This document shows, in pieces, positions 9,791 through 22,133 of a stretch of DNA of 64,000 bases (position 1 is the stretch's first letter; each line of letters opens with the position of its first letter). Position numbers and translations under genes: made by a program. Below the pieces are notes generated by a model that searched no databases, had not been told where the DNA came from, and worked only from the letters and a program-made list of their open reading frames with translations. The DNA is from Chaetomium olivaceum (taxonomy: Eukaryota; Ascomycota; Sordariomycetes; Sordariales; Chaetomiaceae): the NCBI GenBank assembly GCA_039881045.1, contig JAYWVB010000057.1, positions 62,001 to 126,000 on the forward strand. Direction: 5' to 3'.

Positions 9791-11505
9791 ATGGCGGCCC
9801 ACAGCCCAAAGATGGCAACGGGGCCAACACTACTTGGTATGCCTATGAAGCAGGCGTCTTTACTCACAGTATGCACTCTTCTAGAACTTCCAATGGAGAG
9901 AGACTGTACTAACATGGCGAGCGCAGTTAATGTTGCAGAACTCGGCCCTGATTCTGGTGCGTCACCCCCCGTCGAGCCGGAGCCCCTTCGACAACCACTA
10001 CTGACACCACGCCCCTAGATTATGCACTACTCGCGGATAATGACCCCGCCGGGCGACCACCGCTACTTTGCTTCGACCGCCGTTCTACTCAACGAGATTA
10101 TTAAGCTTGCGATATCCCTTTCCTTCTCGATGCACGAGGTCTCGAGGAGCTTGGCGCCCCAGACGCCCGTGACGGTGCTGTTCGAGCAGATACACAATCA
10201 GGTGTTTTCGGGTGACGGTTGGAAAATGGCAATCCCGGCGGTACTATACACGCTAGAGAATACATTGCAGTACGTGGCGTTGAGCAACCTGGACCCGGTA
10301 CACTTCCAGGTCCTCTACCAGCTCAAGGTATAGCTCTCAGGGCAGCCGTCCAGAAGTATTGACTGACCAGGGAAATAGATCATTACCACAGCGGTCTTCA
10401 TGATCGTCCTGCTCGGCCGCACCCTTGGTTCCAGACGCTGGCTCTCACTCATCATCCTCACCATCGGCGTCTCGATCGTCTCCCTACCCTCGTCAAACGC
10501 CAAGGACCTGACGTTGGATATCCACGACTTCAGCGATCACTTCTTCCCGAGGTCGGTACACGAGCTCGGACAATTTGCAGGCGGGGTGGCAGAGGCTGCG
10601 AGAGAGCTCACGAAGCGGGGTGTCGTTGGGCTAGCTGACGAGCTTACCAAGCGGTCGGCGACATACGAGGGAATCGCCGACGATCTTGATGGAGCCCCCA
10701 AGATGAACTACTCCATCGGCCTGACGGCAGTCCTGGTAGCGGCGATCGTTTCTGGGTTGACAGGGGTCTACTTCGAGAAATTGCTCAAGGACTCGACAAG
10801 CCCAGCTTCGGTGTGGACCAGGAACATCCAGCTGTCATTTTACTCGCTCTTCCCTGCGCTTATCGTCGGCGTCATCATCAACGACGGGGCCGAGATCGCT
10901 AAGCACGGTTTCTTCGACGGATACAACGGCATCGTGTGGACCGCCATCATCTTCCAAGCCATCGGCGGCGTGCTGGCCTCGCTGTGCATCAACTATGCCG
11001 ACAACATCGCCAAGAACTTCGCCACCAGAGCATCAGCTCGTCATCAGTTTCCTCTTCAGCATCTTCTTCTTCGACTTCCACGTCAACCTCTCCGTACGTC
11101 CCCCCCCCCCGTTCTTCCTTCCAAACCCACCCCACCCCACTAACCCCATACCAACAACCATAGTTCCTCCTCGGCACCACCCTCGTCCTGGTCGCAACAT
11201 ACATGTACAGCCAGCCCGAGCGCAAGCGCGCCCGGCCCCCGCCCATCACCATCGCCAGCTACGAGAAGACGGCCGTCGTCGCCGCCAGCGCCGGTCTCGG
11301 TGCCAGCGCCAACGCCAACGCCTACGCCGACAACGCTGCCGACACCGGCACCACCCTCACCGGCTATTCCGACTCGATGGACCGCCTGGCTGTGCGCGCG
11401 GACTCGGTGGCTGCTGTCGGCTTGTCGTCCTCGTCGCGCCCGGCTTCGCCGCTGGGGTTTCATGGACGCTCGCCGTCGGCGAGGGGGAAGCGGGCGGGGG
11501 AGTAG
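9791..11505 (+). CDS. UDP-galactose transporter-like nucleotide-sugar transporter
   Basis: Five exons: 9791-9868, 9927-9956, 10019-10327, 10379-11093 and 11164-11505. The protein follows the SLC35A-type nucleotide-sugar transporter pattern: an early span with NSALILIMHYSR, then FASTAVLLNEIIKLAISL, ENTLQYVALSNLDP, VFMIVLLGRTL, SIGLTAVLVAAIVSG, VWTRNIQLSFYSL and CINYADNIAKNFAT. These carriers exchange cytosolic UDP-galactose for UMP across Golgi membranes to feed glycosylation. A loop of about 75 residues between the fourth and fifth thirds and a long Ala/Ser-rich tail are fungal-type additions. After KNFAT the frame changes by one base (about 11026-11038), and the next span resumes as ISFLFSIFFFDFHVNLS, so a small indel is present. 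The last intron starts with a long C-run. Confidence 0.88.
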
Positions 11506-14500
11506 GGCTGCTTTATTTTTATTTTTTTTTTTATAGCTGTGGGTGGGGAGGTGGTGATCGGCATGTCTGGTTGATGAGTGTGGGTGTTGCTGGGTTATGG
11601 GTATAGGTAGGATGAGGGATGGATGGGTATGTGTGAAATGAGTAATGAGTGGGAATGTCTTTGATGACTGGGTGGGGTTCCTCGGGGGGTTAGGGGGGAG
11701 GGGGGGGGTTGGTTTGTAGGAGGGGGCCCGCGCGCGAGGTGCGAGCGGAACGGTTGGGGGAACGGGACGCCGACTGCCTACGGGGGTGGTCGCGTTGGTG
11801 CATTTTACACGGCGGCACGCCGCTCGGTGCATGGACGGTCCCCGGAGCTTGGGGCCGCGGTGAGGGAGTGACGGGACGGACGGGATACCATGGGTCGTTT
11901 TATGTTCTTTGTTAGACCGTTGCCCGCGAGCACGGTCGCTGGTTTCGGATATATCATCAGTAGGGTGGGAAGTAACCGTGCTTGACGTTGCCTGCGCAGT
12001 TGGGAATAGACGTATTTGTCACGTTGGTTGGCCGTTTGGCCTCGCTGTGTGGTTCCGAGACTGGCGTTTCCTCACCACCACCTGAAGGGCATTCGAAGGA
12101 CATTTTATGAGTGACGGTGACATTGCCAAGTGCAAGGACGGCATATTGCGCTTTTATATAGGGCCCGAGCGTCCGCTCGCAACTTGCTCCAAAGACAACG
12201 CAGCATTTTTGACTGACAGATGCAACGCCGTGGTTTATTTTCCCCGCAATCTTCCCCGGGGGTTTGATCCCACGCCCCGTTCAGCCGCTGGGGCCAGATC
12301 CGGCTGCCGACCGAGACCGGGACCGTGGACATGGAGGACGGGAGGGGAATGTTTGTCTGTGATGACTGCCTAGTGGGAGGGATCGACGAGAAGAATAGCG
12401 CTTGCTTGCAAGGCTTATTTGTTTGTTTATTGTGTATTGTTTTGTTACCTTGGTGTTTTTCGGCGCCGAATGCCTGCGCATGGCAGCGGGGCACTTGGCA
12501 ACATCAAGAAGGATGGTCGTCGCAGGATGGTGGACCTGGGAACGCATTAACTGCGTTGCGTTGCTTCATCAATGAAACTGTTTGATGCCGATACGATCCA
12601 GGACCCGAAAACGAGCGGGTTTGCACCACGCCCGTTTCGAGTAAGCCAAATGCCAAAACGGGCCGAGTCCCTTCGCACTTGCGGACTCGATTCGGGGTCC
12701 TATCGAATCTCTCGAGGCATGGTCAGCATGCTCAACACGAACGACCTACCTTACCAAGCCAGCCGGGTATGCCGACCACGTCAGCGTCGAGGCATGATGT
12801 GATTTCCGGTGGGTGCGCGCTGGAGTTATCGTACCCTGGGAGCCGAAGCAGGACGGTCATTTGGCATACCAGACAGACAGACTCCCAGGGAGTCAGCTTC
12901 GAGCCAGGGCCCGAGGGCCGTGAGCCGAGCTGCTGGGGGTGCGTCGGTGTCCACGGTCCGGAGAGAGGCCCGTGTGCCTGGGTTGCTTTCGTAATTCGGC
13001 CAAGCTTTGGATCGCCAGCGTGTGAGATTGTGAGATTGTGAGATTGAAGCATGCGCACACAGTGGAGCCGACGCCCGTGGTGTTGAATGGCGTCGGTTTG
13101 GTTTTGTGGCTGCATGTCGCGCACGATCTGCTTCACATGGCCGGTTTGATCGCAGATCATTCGGTGATTTTCATATTTTTAGCGCGATTTCGGCCACCTC
13201 GTTAGCCGTTTCAAACGTAAACGAACAGTCAACTCCAGATCTGCGGAGAAGTTGATGGTTTTGGGGTTGGCTTTGGTATTTATCGATTTCGCTAGTAATA
13301 CTGGAAGTTACCTCACACCTGCAGTGAAAGTGTTGGAGACCCGTCTGAAATATCACTGCATTTCGTTTCCTCTCAGGGTGCTGAGGGGTTCGGATGAACC
13401 TCCCTTATTAAGGTACTGTACCCAATGGATAACGGCCCCTCCACCCCAAGAGAGAAAAGAACCGAGTCTCGAATCGGAGCTCCATCTTTTTTCTTTTGGT
13501 CGGGATTGAGGCAGGTGCAGCCGATTAGTTAGCGGGATGTGGACTCGACCCATTCTTTTTTGTTTTCCAGATGACCGACTGACATCACTCACACTTAACT
13601 TTTCCACCATTGCAAATTGCCAACCTGAAGAAAAGCATCGGAGCGTCGTCCACCTGACCCCTGACCCCTCATCTGGACCCCAGCTGTGCGTGGGATTGTT
13701 GGAAATCTGGGGGATCGTGTTTCCGTCACCCCTTGCGTGCGGCCGGCGATCGCTGGCCGATTCTCAACATGGGCGTACGAGATTGCGGGTGATCCCCAGG
13801 GCTTGAGCAGGGCTCCGTTCGGCTTGTTCCCTTCTCTCCGCAGAATGTAACTTTGGTGCAACTCTGGTGCAACTTGGCGGCCACGCTGGAATGAGACATG
13901 GTGATCACGGTTTTTCTGCACCCACACAACCACCCCGTGCTCCTTTCCAGATCGCCACGACTCCATTATCCCGAACATCTTGAGTCACGTCGCCGGCCAC
14001 TGTGCTGTCGGTTGTCTTTAACTACCAGTAAGCCTGTTTCATCCTCCCACCATTGAGATCGCTGGCGGCGTAGGGAGGGCTTCCGTCATTCATGGCATGG
14101 CATGGCAGAGCATGGATTGATGGATGGCTTGCCACTGGTGCCAGGCTTCTTGGGGCGTGTGCCATCCCTGCAGATTAACACCATGGATGAACCATCGCCC
14201 TTCCAAGTGGGCCTCCATCCCAACCATGGGCCAGCTCTCGAGTCGAGCCAGTCAGCGGCCATCGCCTGGTTTGTTGCACAATGCGAGATGTCGCCCAATG
14301 ACTGCCGGCAATTGGTTTGAGATTCGAATTGTCCAGTGGCCGCCCTCCGATTCCCGATCCCCAGATGGTGTGTTGCGTGCTTGTTCCCTCCGTTCTTTTT
14401 GCGGAGGAAGAAGCTGACTTTCCTAGTGGCGCTACACAGTTACTGCACGCTTCTGCCGGAACGTTCCGCTTCCGACCAAAAACTCTCGTCAAGCCAAATT

Positions 14501-15030
14501 GCGCGTGTCCTGCGCAGCTTAGGTGAGTGGAGTTCACTGTAACCACCAGGGGTCCTGCTGATTGCCGACGCCAGGGGTCCCAGTCTGCACATGCTTGACC
14601 GGGAGAGCGAACGAGGCCTTGTTTGCTGCCGAAAACCATCAGTTCCTGCCACGCAGCTGAACATAAGACGCGACATCCCGCCTGTCGTGTCGCGCAGCCA
14701 GGCGGTCCCTTGCATGGGGAAATGACCACGCCGTTGGGTCGATAACTGGGAAACCCTTCTCTCGTCACCTGGACAAACGCGCTATTGGGACCGGGAAGTG
14801 GTTGGGGTGGTGCTGAACAAATGTGATTGCCGAAATCCCCACCGCCAGTTGAGAACACACCACACCGTCCTGCCGACAGAATCTTGCCGTTACTTCTCCA
14901 ACCGACTTTTTCTTTCCGCCCATGCCACAGCAACAACAGTCCCAACAACCGACGCAACGCTTGGAGACCCGGATCGCGAGGCCGAGGTCAAGCCTGCCGA
15001 GGTTGGAATTTTCTCACAGCATTGCCTGAG
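11506..15030. other. Long gene-poor stretch (3.5 kb)
   Basis: No open frame here shows codon structure, splice pattern or family resemblance. The 5' end (11.5-11.7 kb) is G/T-rich 3'-flank of the transporter. Part of the right half may be promoter and 5' leader of the 15,031 gene, or a non-coding transcript. A short tandem tgtgagat repeat lies at about 13,020-13,046. Confidence 0.4.
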
Positions 15031-17650
15031 ATGGGGCACTCCTCCAAGTTTGTTTTTCCGCTCCCCGGCCGAAGATCGAAGGCAGCACCTCCCGCACCAG
15101 CAACAGGCCCCTTGACTACCAAGGCGCAGAAGATTTTGGGCACCGCAGAGCTCAGTCTCGATTCACGGCCGGCACAGGGGTGGGCAACCCAGTCGAACTC
15201 GGGAATCAGCATTGCAGTGACAGAGACGACGAACGGAGAGGGCGGAGATGGCACAGCCCGCGACGAATGGGCTGGTTCGAGGGCCTTGAGAGACAGGCGG
15301 TGGGAGCAGGAGTCGGAAATCATACCAGCGGCGCTGGGCGGTCAACCAACAATGTTTGGGGGCTCCATGGTCCCCGACGGCGCCACGGACGCGTCAAGCC
15401 TACGACGGCGGCAGTCAAGCTCCACCATCACATCCTACTACGACAAGACTCAGCTGCCGCTCTCGATATCGCTCGCAGCAGACCTCCAACTCAGCCATGG
15501 CCAAGGGTCTCCCGCCGAAAGCCCTGGCGCTGCTGGATATGGACGGCGATTTTACGGACCCGACACTGGCCAAAAAGGCTCGGAAAAAGCCCTCCAGGCT
15601 CGACCTCTCCGCTTTGCTTAGGGGCCATAGGTCCCCGAGGCATCTCCACCCTGACGTTAACAAAACCCACCACGCTGCGCGCGAAGTGCCGACAACCTCC
15701 CCGTCCTCGCTCTCGGTTTCGACTGCCCCAACCCCGCCGCCGGTACAACAGCGAGTGGATCGGTCTCTCAGGAAACAAACTACAAGAGAGTCGCTGAGGG
15801 AGAACCCTGCACAGCAGGCACCGTCTTACGACTTGGTGGGCAACATGGGCAGCGGCAAGGAACAAAAAACCAAGGCCAACGTGGATTTGTATAATCTCTA
15901 CGACCACTACGAGCAGAGGACTTTTGCGGATGCCATGGACCAGGAGCTGCATGGCTGCACCTACCATCTCGAGCCGCCGTTAGACCGAGAAGCTCCCTCT
16001 TACCCCATACCGCCCACCAGCCTGCCAGGGAAAGCCTTCCTGTCCCCCTTTCCGTCCACGGGGTTGCGGCCCGCCCAAACAGCCAAACCTCCGCCGCTCA
16101 CTACTGCTGAGCTGAGGCTGGTAGGTATTGGGAATCCCCCCAGCCCGGTGCCTGCCGACTGTGCGAGCGTCTCTAGCCGACATACCAGGACGTCAAAAGC
16201 ATCGAAACGGACAGATCGCAGCCTCCAAGAGATTGACCTGCTGCAGAACAGTGTCTTGGCGCTTTCGTCCGACTCGGAGGACGACTATGAACCCTCATCC
16301 AAGGGATCCCTCGCCGTTCCAACACTGAGCGATGGGCAGACGAGTCCCACAAGCCCCCGGTCGCCGATATCCCAGGCGAGCGTATATGATGGGGGCCGAG
16401 GGAAGCCTATGAGACGCCCCAGCACCACACCAAGCCCCCAAATCATCTCCGGTAGCCAAGGCCCTACAGTACCAAAGGGCCCCAAGATCAGCCCGCGAAG
16501 CAGCTCCCTGAACTCCAAGGCATCTTCCGGTCACGGCTTAGTCCTCGAGACGTCACGGCTATCGACCGGCACCACGTCCACCGACCGGACAGTTTCGAAT
16601 CTGCGAAGCCCGGTCTCAGGACCAGGGCCGGCGCCAGTGAAAGCACTCAAGAAGGTCCGGAGTGAATCCCACTTTGACTTCCCTGCGCCACCCACCCGCC
16701 GAGGATCCCGGTCAACCTCGGTATCCCGGGTCTCAGAAAAGTCACACCCCGCGTCACCAACCAGCGTGGACCTGTATTTGCAGAGTAACCGCTCTCCCTT
16801 GGCACCCGATGACGGATCCATCCGCAGCGGCGCGAGCTTTAACAGCGCGGCGAATGGGCGTCGCAACAGCACAGCCAGCAGTATCCAAGACAGCAACAGT
16901 GGGAGGTTCATGGCGGTTACAAGACAGGAAGAGATGCTCCTGGCAGCATTGAGGATGAAGCGTGCGCGGATGCGGGAGGACATCATTGCCGAGTTTGAGG
17001 ATGACATGGACCGGGACGAGCATCACGAACTCAGGCGAGAGGCAACCAACGACAGCTTCGGCACCGCTGGCAGCATGACGAGGCAGTCCTCGCGGAGCAC
17101 CATACGCCAAGAGCCGGGTGCGCTAAGCGCGCGCCCACGACCGGCCGATATAAAAACCACAGAGAAACCGACGAGGGGAGATCTGCTGAGGATCACGATC
17201 GACCGGTCGCCGTTTGACGTATCGCTGCGCACGCCGGCCTCGGAAATTAGCGACTTCATTCACTACGACGAGAGCCGCAGCCCGCAAGGATCAGGCCCCG
17301 CCGGGATAGAGCGCAAAGATAGCAGAGCGAGTTCTATCAGCAGCCAAAGGTCCGCCTCGGCGAGGCAGAGAGCTTCGCTGAGTGCCACGACGGCGCCCGC
17401 ACCGCGCAGATCGCAACGGAGCGGTAGCACGTCACGGAGGAATTCTGGGCAGTTCAGCCCCATCGGGCAAAACGATTTGCCCCACCAAATTCTGGAGGAT
17501 CCGGCAGAGGATGACGACCACGGCATTCCACGGCCTGACTCGCCCATCTCGCCGTCCGATTTCCCGACGCCGTTGTCGATCAAGCACAACAAGCAGGTGC
17601 GGTTGAGCGCCGTGGGCTTCTACAAGTCCGGCACCGAGACCGGGTGGTAA
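15031..17650 (+). CDS. Large disordered Ser/Pro-rich protein of unknown function
   Basis: I place the start at 15031 (MGHSSKFVFPLPGRR...), giving about 870 residues. The sequence is mostly low-complexity Ser, Pro, Arg and Thr, with many SP/TP and RRxS-like sites that would suit kinase regulation. One segment is ordered and probably helical: RQEEMLLAALRMKRARMRED followed by an acidic stretch (about 16,920-17,020). A Tyr-rich motif, VDLYNLYDHYEQRTFADAM, lies at about 15,880-15,940. Frame 1 carries the N-terminus up to TQLPLSIS and frame 2 carries the rest from QQTSNSAMAKGLPPKA. The switch at 15,461-15,480 is by one base, so the gene is probably one continuous reading frame with an indel. I know of similar uncharacterised proteins in Sordariomycetes but no function. 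Confidence 0.7.
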
Positions 17651-18200
17651 ACCCAAAATACACATGCACGAGCGACAGACGTCGCAATTTCCTTGGTTCC
17701 TTTATCAACAGCGTGGCGCACCGAAATGGGTGGTGGTACAGTCTTTACAGCGCACGGGGTATTCCCGTCAGCGTGGGAAAACGGGAGTAATGCGGGAGAG
17801 GCAGGCTTGGATACAAATAGGAGCAGGGGCATGATCTGACGACTGGAAGGCCCAACTGATACACTCGCTTCTTTTATGCCGGCCCGGGGCAGGTCCGCCG
17901 GGACAAGATTTGGGAGATAGACACTTATACCTTTGTAATCGGCCGACCCGACGAGGCATGCGACGGCATGTCCGCTACAATACACTCTAATCAGTTTTCC
18001 ATCGTTGGTCCAGCAGTTGCAAGTGAGAGCGGGTTGGTGAGATGCACCCGGTGTTGTGCCACAAGTTGATCGCAGCACAACCATCGCGGGATATCATTTC
18101 GCAAGTAAAGAAAACTAACAACACGCTCAGAAATCAGCCAAGGACATCACATCTGCCCCTCCCACAATCCCAAGCCCGAGGTCTCTCTTCATCGTCGACA
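17651..18200. other. Intergenic region between convergent genes
   Basis: This 550-bp stretch lies between the stops of two convergent genes. No gene or repeat is evident, and it probably holds both 3' untranslated regions. Confidence 0.5.
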
Positions 18201-19541
18201 TCACCGCAACCGCTCCTGCCGCTCAATCTCTTCCCGAAAGACATTCCTCCCACCACCCGCACTCCGTCCCGTAGGCGACCAGCTCGCCCGATCCGTCAAC
18301 TGAATACCCACATCCGTCTCCGACTTGCCATCATCCCAACCACCGCCACTGCCCCACGGCACCGTACCACCACCCACAACCCGGCCAGAACCAACCCCTA
18401 CATTATCCCCCCCTCCTCCCCCTCCAACACCGGGACCTGCATCACGAACCCTCTCCCCCCAACTCTGCCTCTCCCCATACCGCCCCCCACGCCCACCCAG
18501 CACCGGCCCCAGCACGCGCCTCACCCGCCCACCCCTGCGCCACGAGAGCGCACACAGCGCCGTGCTTGTCGCGATGGCCACGGCCCCGAGGATGGGCAGC
18601 AGGATGGGCACTATGTTCGGGTACTCGACGACGCGCGATGGTGTTTCGGTGGTTTCTGTGAGGAAGACGGCGGGGCCGGGGAGGGTGGTTTGGAGGTTTT
18701 GCGCGGGGTTGGTTTGCGTTTGTGGGGGGTTGGGATCGGGGTTGGGATCGGGTTTGGGGTTGGTGTTTTGGTTGGGATCGGCGTACAAGAGGGAGAAAGT
18801 CATGCCCAGGCGGGAAGGGTTGCCACGGGAGTGGAGGAAGTCCGGGGGGATGTGCAGGGGTAGAACCCTGCGGAGGCGGGGATTGGGGGGGAGGTTAGGC
18901 CAGTGGTGCCGGGGGCGCCGCCGCCGCCGCCGCCGCCGCCGGGGGATGATGGGCTGTCGGGGGTGCGGTTGGAGAGGAGGGCTTGGAGTGTGAGATTGAG
19001 GGTTGGGGCGGAGAAGTAGGTGGGGGACCAGGTTACTAAGGAGAGGGCCCCAAGGAGGGGAGATTCTAGTGTTTGGTCGGTTGAGTGGGCGGGGAAAAGG
19101 GGTAAGGAGAGGGAACGCACCGTAGTAGGTCTTGCCCGGGTGCAGTTCGCTGCCTGCTTTGGGGAGACAGAACGGATTCAGGGGCCTGATCACGGCGTTG
19201 GAGTCGCACGCCGGGAAGACACCCGCCGGGCTGTCACCTGTGCCGGTTGCGGAGGCTACAGGTGGCAGGCCGGTGCAGGTGGATGCCTGACCGCTTGGGG
19301 AGAGCGTGTAGGTCGCGGTGGAGCGTAGCTCGGATGGAGCGTCGGAGACCGTCGCACGTTCCCCGTTTGTCGTGATGACGCTGGGGGTGATCGTCTGGGC
19401 CGAGCCCGCGGCGTCCACCGTCACCCATGCTATTGGGGAGTGGGCAACGGTGATGCCTGCTGGTGGGAATGCGAGGGCATAGTGAAGGAGTGTTGCTGCT
19501 ACGACAAGGGGCGATAGAACTCGTTTTATTTGCCTCTTCAT
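18201..19541 (-). CDS. Type I membrane protein (DUF7137-like, secreted N-terminal domain)
   Basis: Exon 1 is 19541-19121 and exon 2 is 19035-18201; the phase fits the junction KTYY|VTWSPTYF. The product has a signal peptide, a Ser/Thr-rich ectodomain, the motif NPFCLPKAGSELHPGKTYYVTW, and later GFYP...IPPDF and MTFSLLYADP. One membrane span follows (NIVPILLPILGAVAIATSTALCAL), then a Gly/Arg-rich cytoplasmic tail. The NPFC...TYYVTW layout matches a fungal domain I know as DUF7137. A (GGC)n tract encodes about eight glycines. A one-base deletion in a C-run at about 18,857 breaks the frame between GFYP and LHIPPDF. Start choice: an ATG at 19541 directly precedes the signal peptide. Confidence 0.68.
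   Translation of the reverse strand: MKRQIKRVLSPLVVAATLLHYALAFPPAGITVAHSPIAWVTVDAAGSAQTITPSVITTNGERATVSDAPSELRSTATYTLSPSGQASTCTGLPPVASATGTGDSPAGVFPACDSNAVIRPLNPFCLPKAGSELHPGKTYYGAFPLLTPFPRPLNRPNTRISPPWGPLLSNLVPHLLLRPNPQSHTPSPPLQPHPRQPIIPRRRRRRRRRPRHHWPNLPPNPRLRRVLPLHIPPDFLHSRGNPSRLGMTFSLLYADPNQNTNPKPDPNPDPNPPQTQTNPAQNLQTTLPGPAVFLTETTETPSRVVEYPNIVPILLPILGAVAIATSTALCALSWRRGGRVRRVLGPVLGGRGGRYGERQSWGERVRDAGPGVGGGGGGDNVGVGSGRVVGGGTVPWGSGGGWDDGKSETDVGIQLTDRASWSPTGRSAGGGRNVFREEIERQERLR
18917..18941. repeat. (CCG)n microsatellite inside a coding region
   Basis: Eight tandem CCG triplets on the plus strand correspond to a poly-glycine run in the minus-strand membrane protein. Length variation here would change the protein without breaking its frame. 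Confidence 0.9.
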
Positions 19542-22133
19542 GTTTTCCAACGACCCACTACCGCTATCTGGTGGTTGTCAGGCGGCGAAGCTTCCAAATT
19601 CCACATCGTTAGTGGTCGACTCACTTGCCTAAGCTAGATGGTGAGCCGCGTGCTCTGCAGGTGGAGCGCCAGAACGGCGGGACCGGTGTCCTCTCTCAAT
19701 CACGAAAGGTACCGTATTATGACGACGTGCAGACCGGATGGGAAAGTTGCTGTACCGCGGTTGCAGTATGTACAGGCCCACGAGAAAAGCGAATAGAGAC
19801 TGACCTGAGGTTATGACCGGATCAACCCACCTGTGGGAGCTCCCTCCCTCGCGACCACCACTCCACCTCCGGCACGTGAACCTGGGCTAATCGCAGCGTG
19901 CTCTGACGCACCGGTGCTGAGTCCATGACCTTGCGTGGGATATTGGCAAAAGCAGGGCGGGGCGTGCATGCAACTGCCATCCATTTCTGGCTCAGTGCAA
20001 CCTCAGAAAGGCGAACCACCACACCTTCATGACTACCGAGTGGGATGATTGGCTAGTGTGCAAGCTTCTGTGTAGCTAATGCGGGGGAACGACATGGTCA
20101 AGGAACCGAGTTCTACAGCGCAGTCGCATGCGTTTCTTGGCTGAGGATTGCGTTCCCGCCTCGTGGGATCACATTCTATACTAGCTCAGCGGGATCACGA
20201 TGTTTGGGGTGTGTCCGTACTAAGCTCGGCTTGTGAGCTTCGGGATATCTCCCTCTACCAGTCTGAGACGCAGCTCGCTATCAAACTCCCGGTCTACCTT
20301 TCACACAACTTTGTAGTAGCCCAGCTAGGCTCTGTCCAGCCATAGATTAAGTTATCAGATACACATTACCACCCGCGAGTCATCGACTCTTTCCAACGAG
20401 GATGGGGAATGCGGTAACGAGTACCGTGGTGAACGTGAGGGCAAGCGCCCACAATACCTCCCAGTTTGCAGGTAGATGTAGATATGTACTGGTAGGTACT
20501 GTAGCTTTCCTTTATTCAGGGCAGTCAACACATGTTTGCATTGCGACCGTGCTATTACAAGTCCTCAAAACTCGATGATGTAATTCTACGCTCTCTAGTC
20601 GGCACCTCTTCTTACACGTATGTATATTATACTAATCTTTATGTAGGTATGGACATAACAAACCCCATATGACTCAAGCCCCTGAACCCCTGAACCTCCG
20701 AACCCTTGGGAAAACATAAAAGTAACTAACGGCCCCCAACACCCAACCACACGATGTACATAGGTAACGCTCATTTATGTGCGTTACATATTTGGAAAAT
20801 AGAAAGCGTGACCAAGCGGTGTAACAATACCAAGGAGCCCGCATTTATGTTGTACCGCCCTAGAAGTACCTATCACTTATGAGCATCTCCTGAGGCTGGA
20901 GCTGTTCATAGCTAGCAGTCTAGCTCTGTTGAGGTGCGCTTCAACTTGCGATTCTCATTCGAAACGGCCTCTCAGGCGGGAAGAGAATGGAGATATGACA
21001 GAAAATGTATATTTCGACGACAGTCGGCTACCGTCATCCCAGGGCCGACCCAGCGGTGCCATCCACAATGCTAAGACATGTTGAAAAAGGCCCGTGTTAA
21101 GTAATATTTGAGACAATCGTTGGTCGCGGCCACTTGGTAAAGCTCGCCACCAAGAAGCAACTCTTCCACGTTACAGGAATTAGTGAGACCCGCAACGTGC
21201 AAGATTGATGATTGGTGAATTGATTGAACTGTAAATCAAGTATCCATTAGACGTAAGCAATCATCATTGAACTGGTAAAACAGTTGCGTTGCAAATTTCT
21301 TCCTTTGCTAAGACCCAGTGGGGAAAAGCAGGATCAAACATCGATTTTGCCATGGTAGCAACTACTCCTGAAACAAGGAACACTCACCTTTCCCTACTAT
21401 ATGTGAGGACGTTTGATAGCGCATTGTAAATGAGGAGTAACTGCTTGGGTTATTTCTCTGCAGGTTCGATCTCGAGTTGGCTTCACCAAACTCATCATGA
21501 CTTCCGGTTTGCTCTGCCCTTTCGTTGCTGCATGTTCTGCCGCCTTTTTTGCAAGCCCAAAAAGTCCAGTCGAGGAGGTACTGTTGGCAATCAGCTCAAA
21601 CAAAAGAAGTTTGTGAAAGATATGAGACAAATGTCTTGCACAGCATGATAAACACATCGCATCACAGTGGTTTTGGAATCACACTCCGATGATTGTTCCA
21701 GCTTTGCTGTCAAAGGGAATAAATGGAAACATGGCCAACGTGTATCCAAATGTACATTTAGAGCCCGCGTTGGAGTATATCTTTCTTCATCACCGGTAGC
21801 CTCTTTCTCTCCTTACCAGAAGAGCACGATCTGTCAGTTGACCATCACTTGTCACCCTACATATCTTGTACCTACAAGCCACATCTACGCCATATCCTCA
21901 TCTTCTCTGGCTACCCGTCCAATAAGTCAGGCCCCGAGGGCCATCATCGTAAGATGCCGCTTCCCAAGGGAGATCATTCTGATTATTGAAGACGCCGACC
22001 GCGGCGTCTTCTTCCGACATGGAACCATCCGCTGTCCGCACATCTTGCCCATCCGCGAACGAGCCCTCATCATCGGCAGAGCAAACGCCAGCTGAAGACA
22101 GATCTCTTGGACAGTCTCGCGTCCGTCACCAAC
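19542..22133. other. Intergenic region (2.6 kb)
   Basis: This AT-richer stretch has no convincing gene. Open frames at 21,430-21,650 and 21,667-22,095 lack motifs. A frame from the ATG at 22,018 to a stop near 22,146 could be the true N-terminus of the next gene if a one-base indel lies near 22,143. Confidence 0.4.

Noticed and set aside
9229..9912. 227-codon ATG frame overlapping the transporter start
   Set aside because: It runs through the transporter's first exon and intron in another frame and has no domain, signal or splice support.
14175..14957. 260-codon minus-strand frame in the long intergenic region
   Set aside because: No family resemblance, biased composition without codon periodicity, and it overlaps open frames on the other strand.
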